The notes under the pieces are model-generated. The model saw nothing but the letters and a program-made list of their open reading frames with translations, searched no databases and had not been told where the DNA came from. 64,000 nucleotides of DNA from Pachypanchax playfairii (taxonomy: Eukaryota; Chordata; Actinopteri; Cyprinodontiformes; Aplocheilidae): NCBI GenBank assembly GCA_006937955.1, contig SSNP01000020.1:5825208-5889207 (forward strand), written 5' to 3'. A program made the position numbers and the translations under genes. Shown in pieces: positions 1 through 10,842 of this stretch. Numbering within the stretch: position 1 is the stretch's first letter; every line of letters begins with the position of its first letter.

Positions 1-461
1 CCTATTACAGTCCAGTTTCAGCTTACTTACTAAGTAAATATAAAGAATCCTTGAAGAAAACTGTTCCTGCAGGTGTAGGGGGTTGTTACAGGTAAGTACA
101 TGCTTCAAGAAACTGAAAGACATGTAAGAAAAGGTAATTCATTGGAAGGTACTATTTTAATTTCAGTTATTACAAATCTAAATTGGTCACAACCTAATTG
201 AGTTGATGGGTAATAGTGGAGGTTTTTCTTAGTAAATGTAGCAGTACTTCCTCTGTATTTACCTCCTTATTACACGTGGTATTTACCATATGCTACAATT
301 TTCTGTGTATGTGTCAGGTAAATGCTGAGTAATTTCTGTTGTACTTTCTCTGTAATTACCTACTTAACACACACAGTAATTACCATTAATACACCAACAT
401 TTACCATATAAGTACCAGGTAATTTCTTAGTAATTAGAGGACTGTAAAAGGAAGCGTTACC
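1..461. mobile_element. Outer arm of a foldback (long inverted repeat) element, cut by the window edge
   Basis: This stretch matches, in the same order, the right arm of the complete foldback element at 40033-43430: the conserved block containing TTCCTGCAGGTGTAGGGGGT, then the run of CAGGTAAAT / GGTAATTACC-like sequence. It ends in the reverse complement of the family terminus (GGTAACGCTTCC) at 461. Relative to the other copy it lacks about 40 bp near position 50. It sits inside an L1 reverse transcriptase whose frame is cut at 462. The other half of the element lies outside the window. Confidence 0.75.
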
Positions 462-2216
462 GAAAGTCCTTTTTAAATAAGTGCTTATATTCTCTTGTGA
501 CACAGATTCCAAGATAGGTAAAGTGACTGGTCATGACTTTGAAGCCAAAGTTAGTATTTTTCAACTTTAACGCTTCCTTATTTAATGGGAAAAGTTCAGT
601 CTTATTTAAATTGATTTTATACCCTGAAAATGTGCTAAAGGGCTCAAATAAGGTGAGAATTTCTGGGAGAGAGCTGGTTGGCTTTAAAATATAGAGAAGC
701 AGATCATCTGCGTAAAGGGAAATCTTGTGCTCTGTACCACTTCTAAGTATTCTCCTAATATTTCCATTGTTACGGGTTGCTATTGCGAGAGGTTCTATGG
801 CCAAAGCAAAGAGGAGGGGACTCAAAGGGCAGCCCTGCCAAGAATAAAGCTCGAAATACTGTGAGTTAAGGCCATTTGTCAAGACCGAGGCTGAGGGTTA
901 GGTATAGAGCAGTTTAATCCAGGAGCAAAAGGAAGGTCCAAATCCGAATGATGCGAGCGTCTGAAAGAGATAACCCCATTCTACTCTGTTGAACGCTGGA
1001 ATAAAAGGCTTTAAAGTTCTCATTAATAAATTTCTGATCTGTTGAGAGACTCCCATTCTCTGTTCTTATGCCTGGAATGACTTGCTTGTCTCTCAAGCTC
1101 CCGCAACTGGTTGGCTAAAAATTTACCTGACTTTTCATCATACTCATAAAAACTACTCCTACTCTTGATGAGCTGGCTTTCCACTAAATGAGAGGTGAGA
1201 AAGGTTAAACTTGGTTTAAAGTTTTAAACGCTCCTTATATAGATCAGGAGAAGGAGAGCTTCCATATTGTTTATCAATAATAAGAATATGGTTAGCAATA
1301 TCGTTTTGTTTCTGTTTTGAACACTTCCTTTTATAGGCTGCAAAAGATATAATTTCTCCTTTAAGGTATGCCTTCATAGGTTCCCAGATAGTTTTGTCTG
1401 ACATACCTGGAGTCTTATTGTTACTCAAAAACAACGTGATGTGATTGGAGATGTACGACACAAAAGTTTCATCTGTAAGCAGCAGTGGGTCCAGCCTTCA
1501 GTGTCTTCTTGCTTGCCCAGCCTCTGGAATACATAAACTAAAAACAAGTGGTACGTGATCTGAAATTATCATGTTCTCATAACTACAAGATTTAAGATTT
1601 GTTATCAGAGAATTATCCAGAAAGAAATAGTCAATCCGGGAATAAGTGTGGTGGACGTGAGAGAAAAAAGAATACTCCATGCCGGAAGGGTAAAGGAAGC
1701 GCCAGGTGTCAGAGAGGCCAAACTCATTTAAAAAAGACTTAATAAAACTGGCAGAATTACTTAGAGTTGCAGGTTTTGGGGAAGAATGGTCCAGTTTTAC
1801 ATCTAAAATGCAATTAAAGTCCCCTCCTAAAATCAGTGAGTGTGAAATGGAGTTAGGGATCCTTCAGAGGAAGTTGTTAAAAAACTGCACATTAGGAGCG
1901 TACATATTAGAGTAATTAGCTTGTTACCAAGTTTTCCTGAGACAATAACATACCGCCCTTACTATCGGAAATAATGTTGGTGGGCTCGAATGCAATGTTC
2001 CTGTCAATAAGGATTGCTGTGCCTCTAGCCTTCCCTTCGAAGTGGGAATGAAAAATCTGGCCAGTCCAAACCCCGTTCAACCTCCACTGGTCAGAGACAC
2101 AAGTGTGTTTCCTGAAGAAATACAACCCCAGGTTTGAATTGTTTTAGGTGAGAAAAAACTTTATTCCTTTTCACAGGGTGATTTTAACCTTTGACGTTCC
2201 AGCTAATGAAATTTAG
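462..2216 (-). pseudogene. Decayed L1-type LINE ORF2 (endonuclease and reverse transcriptase)
   Basis: Reading the minus strand from 2216 downwards gives an apurinic endonuclease start (ISWNVKG), then VVFLQETH near 2130, WTGQIFHSHFEGKARGTAIL near 2010-2060, GGDFNCILD near 1830 and the C-terminal YSRIDYFFLD and ISDHVPL near 1500-1670. The linker follows (1461-914), then reverse transcriptase with GCPLSPLLFALAIEPLA and the catalytic SLYADDLLL near 690-840. This order is that of vertebrate L1 ORF2. Stops, frameshifts and deletions between the blocks show it is dead. The 3' part is cut off at 461 by the foldback insertion. Clade within L1/Tx1 is not resolved. Confidence 0.85.
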
Positions 2217-2771
2217 ATCTCAGTTCATCCAGGTCTTACATAGGAGGGATGCGTGAGAAGAGTAGCTTCTGAAACAAAAACAAAACAAAATGGAAAAAAA
2301 AAAAGATGAAAAAGAGAGACAGAGAGAGGAGGAAAAAGGGGGAGCCCCCCCTCCACACACACAAGTCCCACCCCGAACAAAACCCCACTCTGAGCGGCTG
2401 GCGCTCACACCCTTACCAATTCCCACCATGTTCAATCAGAAAAACAAAACCTGCTTCCTACAATTCTGCTCTATTGCCCCTTGAACTATTAACATATCAA
2501 CTTTAGTACAGGGAAACTCTGATCAGACAGCAACTGTGTGTTGTACAACCCCCCCCACCACCAATTTGACTGGCCTCCACTATTATGGGACATTTAATGA
2601 ACCCACGCACATACACGCACAACTAAAGAGGGGGAGAGAAAAAAAAAATACTTACATAACTGGCCCAGTCTTTTTTTTCTTGTTCTAATTTTTCCTTCTT
2701 TCCCTTCCCTTCCCCCTTCCCTCTCTCCTTTTTTTGGGGGGATCCTTGATCAATATGTCACTCGGTTCAGC
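2217..2771 (-). other. L1 spacer between ORF1 and ORF2, purine/pyrimidine-rich
   Basis: No coding signal recognised. It contains a purine-rich run (2290-2345), C runs and a pyrimidine-rich run (2665-2740). By position it is the interval between the L1 ORF1 and ORF2 remnants. Confidence 0.4.
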
Positions 2772-2781
2772 TAACGGTGCA

Positions 2782-3033
2782 GCTGTGGCTCAGTGGTTAG
2801 AGCGGTCGTCCTCCAATTGGAAGGTTGGTGGATCGATCCCGGCTTCCACTGCCACATGTCGAAGTGTCCTTGGGCAAGACGCGTATCGAGTTGTGTGAGT
2901 GTTAGCCCCTACCCTCTCCCCCCGGTTTACATATCGGGTTGTGTGAATGCAAAACCTTGTAGTGTGAAAGCGCTTTGAGTGGTCTGAATGACTAGAAAAG
3001 CGCTATACAAATACAGGACAGGACATTTACATT
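2782..3033 (+). mobile_element. tRNA-derived SINE with 10-bp target duplication
   Basis: The head carries an A-box-like GTGGCTCAGTGGTTAG and a B-box-like GGATCGATCCC, as in Pol III-transcribed tRNA-derived SINEs. The tail has the AAAGCGCT and GCGCTATACAAATACA blocks common in fish SINEs. It is flanked by perfect 10-bp direct repeats TAACGGTGCA (2772-2781 and 3034-3043), which fixes its ends. It lies in the L1 near the end of ORF1. It is not a functional tRNA gene: there is no cloverleaf acceptor stem or anticodon arm I can support. Confidence 0.8.
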
Positions 3034-3043
3034 TAACGGTGCA

Positions 3044-3805
3044 TCAGACCCGGCATCCATCAACGAAGCCGACAGCCTGAGAGACGGAGGAGAAGCGCTT
3101 CTTCTCGCCATTCTGGAGAGTGATGTGCAACTTCGCCGGGAAGAGAAGAGATGGACGAAGCCATAACATCTTTATATGTAGTCCTCATAGATTTAGATCT
3201 TGTGGCCCTCGTATTCCAGGCTGCCCCGCTTGCGCACTTCCCTGATGACAGAATCCTTCACCTGAAAGCTGTGGAAGCGGATGATGACAGGGCACAGTCT
3301 ATCTCCTGGACAAAGTTTTGGGCGCAAGACTGCGGTGGGCTCTGTCTAATTCCAGAGCCGTCGGCAACACGTTCTCGCCAAAGATGTCGTGAGGAACCTT
3401 GAAAAGAAAGTGGTGGGATAATTGCCTTCAGTAAACTCTGGCAAGCCAACAAAACAGATATTCTGTCACCTGCTCCTTCCCTCCAGGTCAGAGAGTTTAG
3501 TCTTCAGCCACTTGTTTTCCTCGAGAAATGTAGCACACGTGGCCTCAATTGCTGTAGGCTTTGGCTAACGTCTTCTGCGTTGGACTCGAGATCCGTGATG
3601 CGTTGTCCATGGCCTGAAACCACAGCTTGAATTTGGTCGAGCTTCTGGTCTAGAGGCGAAAGATGACTTAAAGTCCGAGGCAAGCACTGCTCTGTGCTGT
3701 TCCAAAATGCCAGAGAGTTGCTCTGCTGTTAAGCCAACTACAGTATTAGCACTAGCCGCGGCATTTTGTGGCTCTTTTTTTCATTTGTTTTGCGGACTTC
3801 GACAT
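3044..3805 (-). pseudogene. Decayed L1 ORF1 (RNA-binding protein)
   Basis: On the minus strand an ATG at 3805 opens MSKSAKQMKK. A coiled-coil-like segment follows in shifting frames (LTAEQLSGILEQHRAVLASD; GQRITDLESNAEDVSQSLQQ; LEGRSR). Then comes the RRM-like middle with LELDRAHR-type spacing and PVIIRFHSFQVKDSVIREVR near 3200-3290, and a C-terminal part with KLHITLQNGEKKRFSSVSQA. This is the layout of L1 ORF1 (coiled coil, RRM, C-terminal domain), which binds L1 RNA. Several frameshifts and stops are present. Confidence 0.75.
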
Positions 3806-3958
3806 GTTCGTTCTGAGTATTAGTTGCTGCTTTGAGTAAAAGTAAAGTAAGCCGTACTTTGGCGCTGAAGGAATAGGGTTTTCCAAAGAAAAAAAAGAAA
3901 CGTTGTGGGAGCGTGGGAATTGTCAACCTACTCCGTCTGCCAACCCGCAAGCTGTCCT

Positions 3959-4545
3959 GTTTTAATCATTCTTTTAATGATATTAGTTATTCTCTTTGTC
4001 GTAGTTTTCAGAGTAGTTTACCGATTGATTGTTGTTAGCCACAATGCTAAAGCTATTGCTGTGTTGCTGACACGGGTCTGAGTAAATGCCTGAATAGAAG
4101 TATAACGTGCACAAATCACATCTACGCAATCACAACCACTGCAGGGAAGTCTTTGCCCCGATTTCATTATTCTTTTAATAATATTAGTTATTCTCTTTGT
4201 TGTAGTTTTTAGAGTAGTTTATCGATTGATTGTTGTTAGCCACAATGCTAAAGCTATTGCTGTGTTGCTGACATGGGTCTGAGTAAATGTCTGAATAGAA
4301 ATATAACGTGCACAAATCACATTCACACAATCCCAGCAGTAAAATGAAGTCTTTGCCCAGATTTTACTGATACTAGTTATACTCTTTTCGTAGTTTTCAG
4401 AGTAGTTTACCGATTGATGTTGTTAGCCACAATGCTAAAGCTATTGCCGTGTTGCTGACATGGATCTGAGTAAATGTCTGAATAGAAATATAACATGCAC
4501 AAATCACATCCACACAATCACTGCAGTAAATTGAAGTCTGTTTTG
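3959..4545. repeat. Three-copy tandem repeat of ~200 bp upstream of L1 ORF1
   Basis: Three successive units begin near 3959, 4163 and 4361. Each contains TTAGTTATTCTCTTT or a close variant, AGAGTAGTTTA, GTTAGCCACAATGCTAAAGC and AACGTGCACAAATCAC or a variant. Unit spacing is about 200 bp and the copies differ by small substitutions and indels. They lie directly 5' of the L1 ORF1 remnant in its own orientation, so they may be its 5'-UTR; that assignment is inference from position. Confidence 0.75.
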
Positions 4546-5163
4546 AGGGTGAGTTGCTCTTTAATAAAAGGGTTTATTTTGCATCACCCTTGAGCCTCCA
4601 GCATCTTCCTGCACCTTTGGATCCAACCTCAAACCTCACACAATGACATTCAGAAAGGAGCATGTCCTTGTGTTTGATGAATGTGCCATCTACTTCAGTT
4701 GAGTGGAAAGAGTGAGCTGCAGATGTGAATTATAAGAATCATGTGAGAATGAGACTGCTTTAATTTTGCCTTGGTGTGTCATCACCTGCCCACTCTCAAA
4801 GATGTAACCCATGTCAATGTCTGAGCTGAGGAGAAATAAAACAGCAAAGGGGATTACTTATTTTCCTGCCTTTTATTTCAGGCAGATTTGGACTGAAATA
4901 TCTGCTTCTTATCTCTAACAGAATCGGTCAGGTTGTTGTATTCCAACACCCCCAGATTAGTACTATATGGTGTGTCAAAACTTGTACAATGGAGGAATTC
5001 TTTCAATATTATAAATGAAAAAAAAAACAACTAAATTAAAATCCTTATGCTGTTCATCAGTACAGTGTTCAATGAATTGTTTTGTCTCATCCACACCATT
5101 GTCTAGCACTATAAATACAAAGTATACGGTGGAATTCTGTATTTATTCTCACTCAACACTCAC
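4546..5163 (-). other. tnc intron sequence, no feature recognised
   Basis: Intronic sequence downstream of the FnIII-3 exon on the minus strand. No further tenascin exon is recognisable between here and position 1, so the next FnIII exon must lie beyond the left edge. Confidence 0.5.
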
Positions 5164-5433
5164 CTGTAGTAAATGTGGTGGTAACAGGGACACTTGTTGC
5201 ATCTGCTTGCCTTGAAACAAGTGAAATGGTGTACTCAGTGTCTGGCGTCAGACTATCAATGCTATACTGCTTGTCAGGAAAGAAAACATCCACAGTGGTT
5301 TCATCTGAGGGGTTTGAGCTGGGCATGTAATAAATGGTGACTTTGTCCACAGGATCCACCGGTAGATACCAGTTGATCAGAGCTGAAGAGTCTGTGACAT
5401 CTTTTACTTCTACCTGCCGGGGACCGTCAATCC
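5164..5433 (-). CDS. tnc: Tenascin-C exon: third fibronectin type III domain
   Basis: The 270-bp exon follows an acceptor (TTTGCCATTGCAG) and ends at donor CAG|GTGAGT. It completes the split codon AGG from the previous exon and encodes about residues 777-866. Family hallmarks are QVEVKDVTD, LINWYLP (core Trp), KQYSIDSLTPDTEYTISLVS and TFTTG. In human tenascin-C this domain carries an RGD (integrins alphaV/alpha8) and an AEIDGIEL motif (alpha9beta1). Here the aligned residues are RQAD (5201-5212) and DPVDKVTI, so neither motif is present. The domain is otherwise complete. The protein acts in extracellular matrix as an adhesion-modulating glycoprotein. It is the last tnc exon visible in this window. 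Confidence 0.93.
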
Positions 5434-5857
5434 CTGCAATGGCAAATTGGGATAATTAAAACAACTTTTAAAACTTTAAGCTGCTATATTGAAACTTTTC
5501 TAAGTGGATGCTAACCAAAAAACATGTTAAGCTTCATAGTAGACATAATTCTGGATGCCTCCCTACAATACACTGAGCAACTTCAGTGGTTCGAGTCACA
5601 GCCATGAGTGAGCAGTTCCTTTGCTGCTTTACAGCAACAGTTGTTTGTTGCTGCAGAAATCACAATTCTCTCCTATAAAGGCTAGCAGTTAGCTTTTTCG
5701 GCTCACTGACCAGAGTTTGCCTTTTGCTGGCATCATGTCAGAACATGAAAGAAAGAGGAAAAGAGTAATGTCTTCTGAGGCAGGGCAAAGAAAGCGTGAG
5801 CAAGACAGGGAAAGAGCTAAAACCAGATTAAACATTATAAGTGCCTACACTCATTGA
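5434..5857. other. tnc intron with a short transposon-gene-like ORF start
   Basis: Mostly unassigned intron. At 5733 on the plus strand an ATG opens a basic, charged stretch (MSEHERKRKRVMSSEAGQRK and on to about 5838). It resembles N-termini of fish transposon-encoded genes but is too short to assign. It stops where the LINE tail at 5858 begins. Confidence 0.3.
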
Positions 5858-7690
5858 AATCAATCAAATCAAATCAAAAATACTTTATTAATCCCCAAAG
5901 GGAAATTAAGTGTTGTCGTAGCTCAGTTCTTCTTCAGGGAACCATTGTAGAAGGTCATAGCTGTGGGCAAAAAAGATCTCCTGTAGCGGTCTCTACTGCA
6001 GCGGATCTGAAGAAGTCTTTGACTGAAGACACTCTGCTGTTGAGTTACTGTGTTATGCAGTGGATGATGAGGGTTCCTCATGATGATTTTAATTTTCCGA
6101 ACCATCCTCCTTTGGACAATCAACTCAAGAGACTCCAGATCAGTCCCCAGAACAGAACCAGCCCTCCTTATCAATCTGTTCAACCTCTTCATGTCACTTG
6201 CTTTGATACTGCTCCCCCAACAGGTGACTGCAGATGTGATCACACTCTCCACAAAAGACTTATAATAGATCTTCAACATCTTGCTGCAAACATTGAAGGA
6301 TCTTAGCTTCCTGAGGAAGTACAGTCTGCTCTGTCCCTTCCTATAAACAGCATCACAGTTGTGTCTCCACTTCAGTCTGTTGTCCAGCTGAACACCCAGG
6401 TATTTATACTCCTCCACCACCTCCACTTCTTCTCCCATGATGGAAATGGGTTTTGGTATAATGCTGCTTTTCCTAAAATCCACAATCATCTCCTTTGACT
6501 TGTTCACATTCAAGATGAGATGATTGTTCCCACACCAGGACACAAAGTGGTCCACCAGTTCTCTGTACTCAGTCTCTTGTCCATCTCTGATCCAACCAAC
6601 AACTGCAGAGGCATCTGAGTATTTTTGTAGATGGCAGGACTCTGACCTGTACTGAAAGTCTGAAGTGTACAGAGTGAAAAGAAATGGTGAGACTACAGTC
6701 CCCTGTGGTGCTCCTATGCTGCTGATCACCTGGTCAGACGTACAACTCTTCAGTTTCACATACTGTGGTCTGTTTGTGAGGTAGTCCTTAATCCAGGTGA
6801 TTGTGGGGGGCCTCCACCTGTGTCTTCTGGAGTTTTTGACACAATAGCACAGGCTGAATTGTGTTAAAGGCACTGGAGAAAAAAAAAAAAAAAATCCTCA
6901 GAGTGCTGCCTACTTTGTCAAGATGACAGTGGGTTTGCTGAAGCAGGTGTATGATGGCGTCTTCCACCCCTACTCCACGGCGATAAGCAAACTGCAGTGG
7001 GTCTTGAAATGTGCTTGTTTGCTTTTTTAGGTGGACCAACATGAGTCTTTCCAAGACATTTATGATGTGGGATGTTAGAGCAACAGGCCTGTAGTCTTTA
7101 GGGGCCAGTGGGTGGGATGTTTTTGGTACTGGAACAAGGCAGGATGTTTTCCATAAAACTGGTACCTTCTCCTGGGTGAGGCTGAGGTTAAAGATACACT
7201 GCAGAATCCCACATAGCTGATCTGCACAAGCCTTTAGAACTCTGGGGCTTACACCATCTGGACCAGCTGTCTTGTTCCTGTTCAGTCTCTCCAGCTGCTT
7301 CTTCACCTGACTGCTAGATACAGACAGGCGGGAAGTGGAGGCAATGGGGACACCAGCTTCCTCTGATGTTGAATATGATGGAAAAGTACCAACAACAATG
7401 AAACAGCATTCATGACTGAGGTAGAAGGTGAGACAGTTGACATGTGACAGGGAAGCTGTGGGTCAAGGGATGGTAGGAGGTCTATTTGGCTTGCAGCGGG
7501 TGAGGAAGATGTTGGGCTTGTTTCTAAACTGAACCTGTTGAAGAACATGTTCAGTTCATTAGCTCTATCCAGACTTCCATCCAAGTGATCCTCCTTCAGC
7601 ATAAAACCTGTGATCTTCTTCATCCCTGACCACACATCTCGTAAATTGTTTTGCTGGAGCTTGTTCTCCAGATTTTTCCTGTACATATAT
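5858..7690 (-). mobile_element. 5'-truncated LINE (L2/Rex1-like) with (TTTGATT)n-type 3' tail
   Basis: On the minus strand the reverse transcriptase reads NKTAGPDGVSPRVLK, APKDYRPVALTSHI and LQFAYRRGVGVEDAI (7306-6880). After a frameshift at a poly-A run it continues IGAPQGTVVSPFLFTLYTS and EYKYLGVQLDNRLKW, then RSFNVCSKMLKIYYKSFVES and YRRSFLPTAMTFYN. The usual FSDD-type catalytic box reads YSDASAVVG, a damaged active site. The 3' end has AATAAAG and a TTTGATTTGATT tail at 5858-5885. It is truncated near 7690 and lies sense to tnc in the intron between the FnIII-2b and FnIII-3 exons. The same family recurs at 32688, 59938 and 61125. Clade within the CR1/L2/Rex1 group is uncertain. Confidence 0.85.
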
Positions 7691-7930
7691 TCAACCTGTT
7701 CTGTTCTATCAAAACTTTTCTATTTATTAGGGAATTTCACTGCCTAAAAATATTGTATTTTATGTCTGTCTGTGCAAAAAGTATGTGAAGAGTTGTGGTA
7801 ACTTCTGAAACTTTTATTAGGTACAAAATAAATTAGTAATACTTTACATATCATCAGAGGTTTTTTATGAACGATAAATGATATTGAAACATCTACACTG
7901 GTGATAATCTCCTTTCAGCAATAAACTCAC

Positions 7931-8084
7931 TGGTAGTGACAATTTTGGATGTTTGTGGTCCTCTGGTGTTATTCTTGATAATGTTGATGGACACTTCATA
8001 CTCTTGTCCTGGTCCAAGTCCAGACTGGAAGAACTGGTTATGAGAAGATGGAAGGGTAGTCACGACTTTTCCATTTTCTTCTTT
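7931..8084 (-). CDS. tnc: Tenascin-C exon: second half of FnIII-2
   Basis: This 154-bp exon starts after acceptor GTGTGTCTACAG and ends at donor A|GTGAGT. It reads KEENGKVVTTLPS, then the FnIII signature GLGPGQEYEVSINIIKNNTR and SKIVTT, about residues 726-776 plus one base. GPGQEYEISLHIVKNNTRGP is the equivalent in human tenascin-C, so the assignment is firm. It joins in phase 0 to the exon at 27574-27689, from which it is separated by a 19.5-kb intron. A TTAA-flanked MITE begins only 20 bp from the acceptor side of this exon. Confidence 0.93.
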
Positions 8085-8104
8085 CTGTAGACACACAAGA
8101 TTAA

Positions 8105-8691
8105 AGAGGCCCTTCCATTAAAAATGGTTTTTCAGAGGTTTCTGTTGAATATTTTAGCTCCACAGGTGTTCTTACCTTCATGGTGGGTGTGAAAACAGGT
8201 CAACAACTTCTCTATCACTTTTAATCTCTCAAACTACACAGGTGGTGATAAAACCTGAGTTCTCCCGAGTCCTTACAGCTTGTATCTGTTCCATCACAAC
8301 TCCTTTGTTCGTTAGTATTCGGCAACTCCTGCAGTTGAAACTACTCCTAGCATGCGGCTCACTAAAAAGCTGTAGCATAAGACGTAGCAAACAGGAAGAC
8401 ACGATGACTGACGTTGCCATGTGCAGCAGGGCAGGAAACAGTATACCTTGCTCTCATAGGCTAGTTTGTAAGCCAATCTGAGTCCAGCAAATTCGAATAA
8501 TGAATATAAATGAGCTGCTGCCAAAGCAGCCTGATGGAAGGAGCCGGAACCACCCAAATTTTAATGCAAACAGATTGAAAAGTCTGTTAATGAGTGTTTC
8601 CTGAAGTTTTTTCGATATAAAATGTTTCGTATTACTGGTTAATACCTAAGAAATAACCACAAAATCCTGAAATTGGTATGAAATGGCCTCT
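8105..8691. mobile_element. TTAA-flanked MITE, family A
   Basis: The element is bounded by TTAA at 8101-8104 and 8692-8695, with inverted ends AGAGGCCCTTCC and GGTATGAAATGGCCTCT. It is an inverted copy of the elements at 25717-26253 and 26258-27256, sharing GCTGTAGCATAA, TTCGTATTACTGGTTAAT and the block around TGAATATAAATGAG. TTAA duplication suggests the piggyBac or Kolobok type. No transposase is encoded. Confidence 0.8.
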
Positions 8692-8695
8692 TTAA

Positions 8696-9581
8696 ACAAA
8701 AAATATGTTGTATGGAGAACTAAGAGAAGAGGGAACATTGGTTTGTATGTGTGGTTGAATAATTTATCACAATGAAGTTTAAATTTAGTAGATTTGTTTA
8801 GATTTCCCATGAAAATAACTTTTACCAAACTACGATAGAGGAGAATTTAATCTGTGGTTCAGGGTATCCAATTAGAGTTTGTGTGATATAACTTCAAAGT
8901 ATTTAAAAGGTTATTCATGGGTTTTGCGATGGATTTTGCTTGACCTAAAATATTTTCTCAAAAAAACAAAAAAAACAAGCACATTTCTAGCACTGACATA
9001 CTCACCAACGATAGAACACTCTTCAATGAGAAATATTTAGATATGATTTAAAACAAATAATAAGGGAGCAACTGAATGGGCTAAAAATAAAATTAAAATG
9101 ATTTTCAACCTCTCATGATTCAGGAAAGAAGTAATTTTTATGTAAAAAGGATGAAAAACTTACATAGTTTTAAAATAACTTGTTACCTGTCATGTTTCAT
9201 CACCTTCCATGCCATGTCCTGCTAGTCTAAGTATTATTTTTTTCTGTTAGTGTATCGGTTAGTTTCAGTTGTGTTGGCACCAGTGTTTTTTCACTCCCTT
9301 GTGTCCTGCTGCACACTTGTACTCAGTGCTCATTAAGTTAATCTGCTGCCACTTAAATTAGCCTGTCCAGCTTCACCTGTCACCTCTCAACCTCACTTCT
9401 GTGAATATAATAGAAACACAACTGGTCCACACCCTGTCGCGTAGGGGCGAGCCCTGCAGGGCTAGAAAATGCCGGTGGAATAGCGCCATATGCTTGGTTG
9501 TTTTAGATTGTCTGGTTTCAACCTTGTTTGGGCTTCACCAGTTCCTGGTTCTCTGCTTGTAAGTCTCCATTAAGCTACATA
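8696..9581. other. tnc intron, AT-rich, nothing recognised
   Basis: AT-rich DNA with short homopolymers. A stretch around 9190-9480 looks like degraded LTR-type sequence but I cannot support boundaries. Confidence 0.4.
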
Positions 9582-9970
9582 CACTCACTGGCCACTATTA
9601 GGTACACCTTGCTAGTACCGCATTGGACCCCTTTTGCCTCCAGGACTGCCTTAATCCTTCGTGGCATAGATTCAGTGAGGTACTGGAAACATTACTCAGA
9701 GATTTGGGTTTGTAATTACATTATAGCATCACGCAGATGCAGCAGATTTGAATCTCCCATTCCACCACATCCAAAAGGTGCTCTATTGGATTGAGATCTG
9801 GTGACTGTGAAGGCCATTTGAGCACAGTGAACTCATGGTCATGTTCAAGAAACCAGTCTGAGATAATTCGAGCTTTATGACATGATGCGTTATCCTGCTG
9901 GAAGTAGCCATCAGAAGATGGGTACACTGTGGTCATAAAGGGATGGACATGGTCCATAGCGACAAGAAGG
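9582..9970 (-). mobile_element. Tc1-like transposon remnant, 3' part of transposase
   Basis: The end CACTCACTGGCCACTATTAG abuts a TA at 9580-9581. The minus strand encodes the C-terminal transposase catalytic core: VHPFMTTVYPSSDGYFQQDN (second Asp), HEFTVLKWPSQSPDLNPIEH (the Glu), about 34 residues apart, as in DD34E enzymes. The upstream transposase half is missing and replaced by other repeat sequence from about 9971. It is non-functional and unlike the Tc1 copies at 13122, 48528 and 53621. Confidence 0.8.
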
Positions 9971-10346
9971 GTACAAATTCTTGTCACTGGGGGTGTACCC
10001 TGTAGCCCAGGTCCATTTTTGTACCTTATGAAGTTGTTCCACAAAAACAGTAAAATTATGCCACATTTTGAAGTCTTAACCAACATTCTGAAACATAATA
10101 TTGAAAATGATGGATGAAACTTAATAAAACAGAGATTAACCAGCCTTGGCCAGGGTTGCAGGTGCAGTTGAAATGGTACAAATTTGTACTTTATATCAAT
10201 TTGAACACTCAAAGGGGCATTTCTGGCAATATTGTATTGCATTGGCATTTAAAGACCAATATTGTACTTTTAAGGGAACATTTTAAAACAATTTACCTAT
10301 AGGTACAAAAATGTCCTTGTCTTGTACCTCTATTTCTGAGAGTGTA
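9971..10346. repeat. GGTACAAA-rich DNA-transposon-like repeat
   Basis: It contains repeated GGTACAAA / TTTGTACC words on both strands, GTCACTGGGG near its left end and the reverse complement of ACACTCTCAGAAAT at its right end. These match, from memory, a widespread fish non-autonomous repeat. No target duplication was identified, so boundaries are approximate. Confidence 0.45.
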
Positions 10347-10842
10347 ACTATGCAATTTTAAAGCCATTTTTAGAACATGTATCTTTAGAAAATAAATAGA
10401 TGAACATAAAATGTCATGTTTTTCAGTGTATTCAAAATCATACTTGGTAAAAATAGCACTAACATACTGTCATTGAAAAGAAATTGCTCTGACATTTCCC
10501 CATAACAAAGAGACTCTAGCCATGTCTATACACAAAACGGTTTAAGAACAGCTTTAATTTTAATTTGGGTATGTGTTTTTAAAACATTTGGGGTGAAAAA
10601 TGCAAGAATGAGAAAATACTAATGTTTGTGTTTAACTATGTTACCTTACTAGTTTATGCTATGAACCCAATTCTTTTTTATTTCCCTGTAGAGCAAGTGC
10701 TTGCTATTGCTTTCCACATATTTGAAAAAAATCTTTATTGCACTATGTGATATTAGTGATATTATAAAAGAAAAGAGGCTGAGAAAAAATATCTATCATA
10801 AAAGGGGGATTTTGAGGTTTACCTTAATTTCAATTCTACATT
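10347..10842. other. tnc intron, nothing recognised
   Basis: AT-rich intron sequence without coding signal or a repeat I can name. Confidence 0.4.

Noticed and set aside
2782..2850. Possible tRNA gene
   Set aside because: Only A and B boxes of a SINE head; a full cloverleaf is lacking and the unit is bounded by SINE duplications.
7893..7930. Extension of the FnIII-2 frame past 7931
   Set aside because: A GTGAGT donor at 7930 and phase agreement with the next exon place the exon end at 7931.
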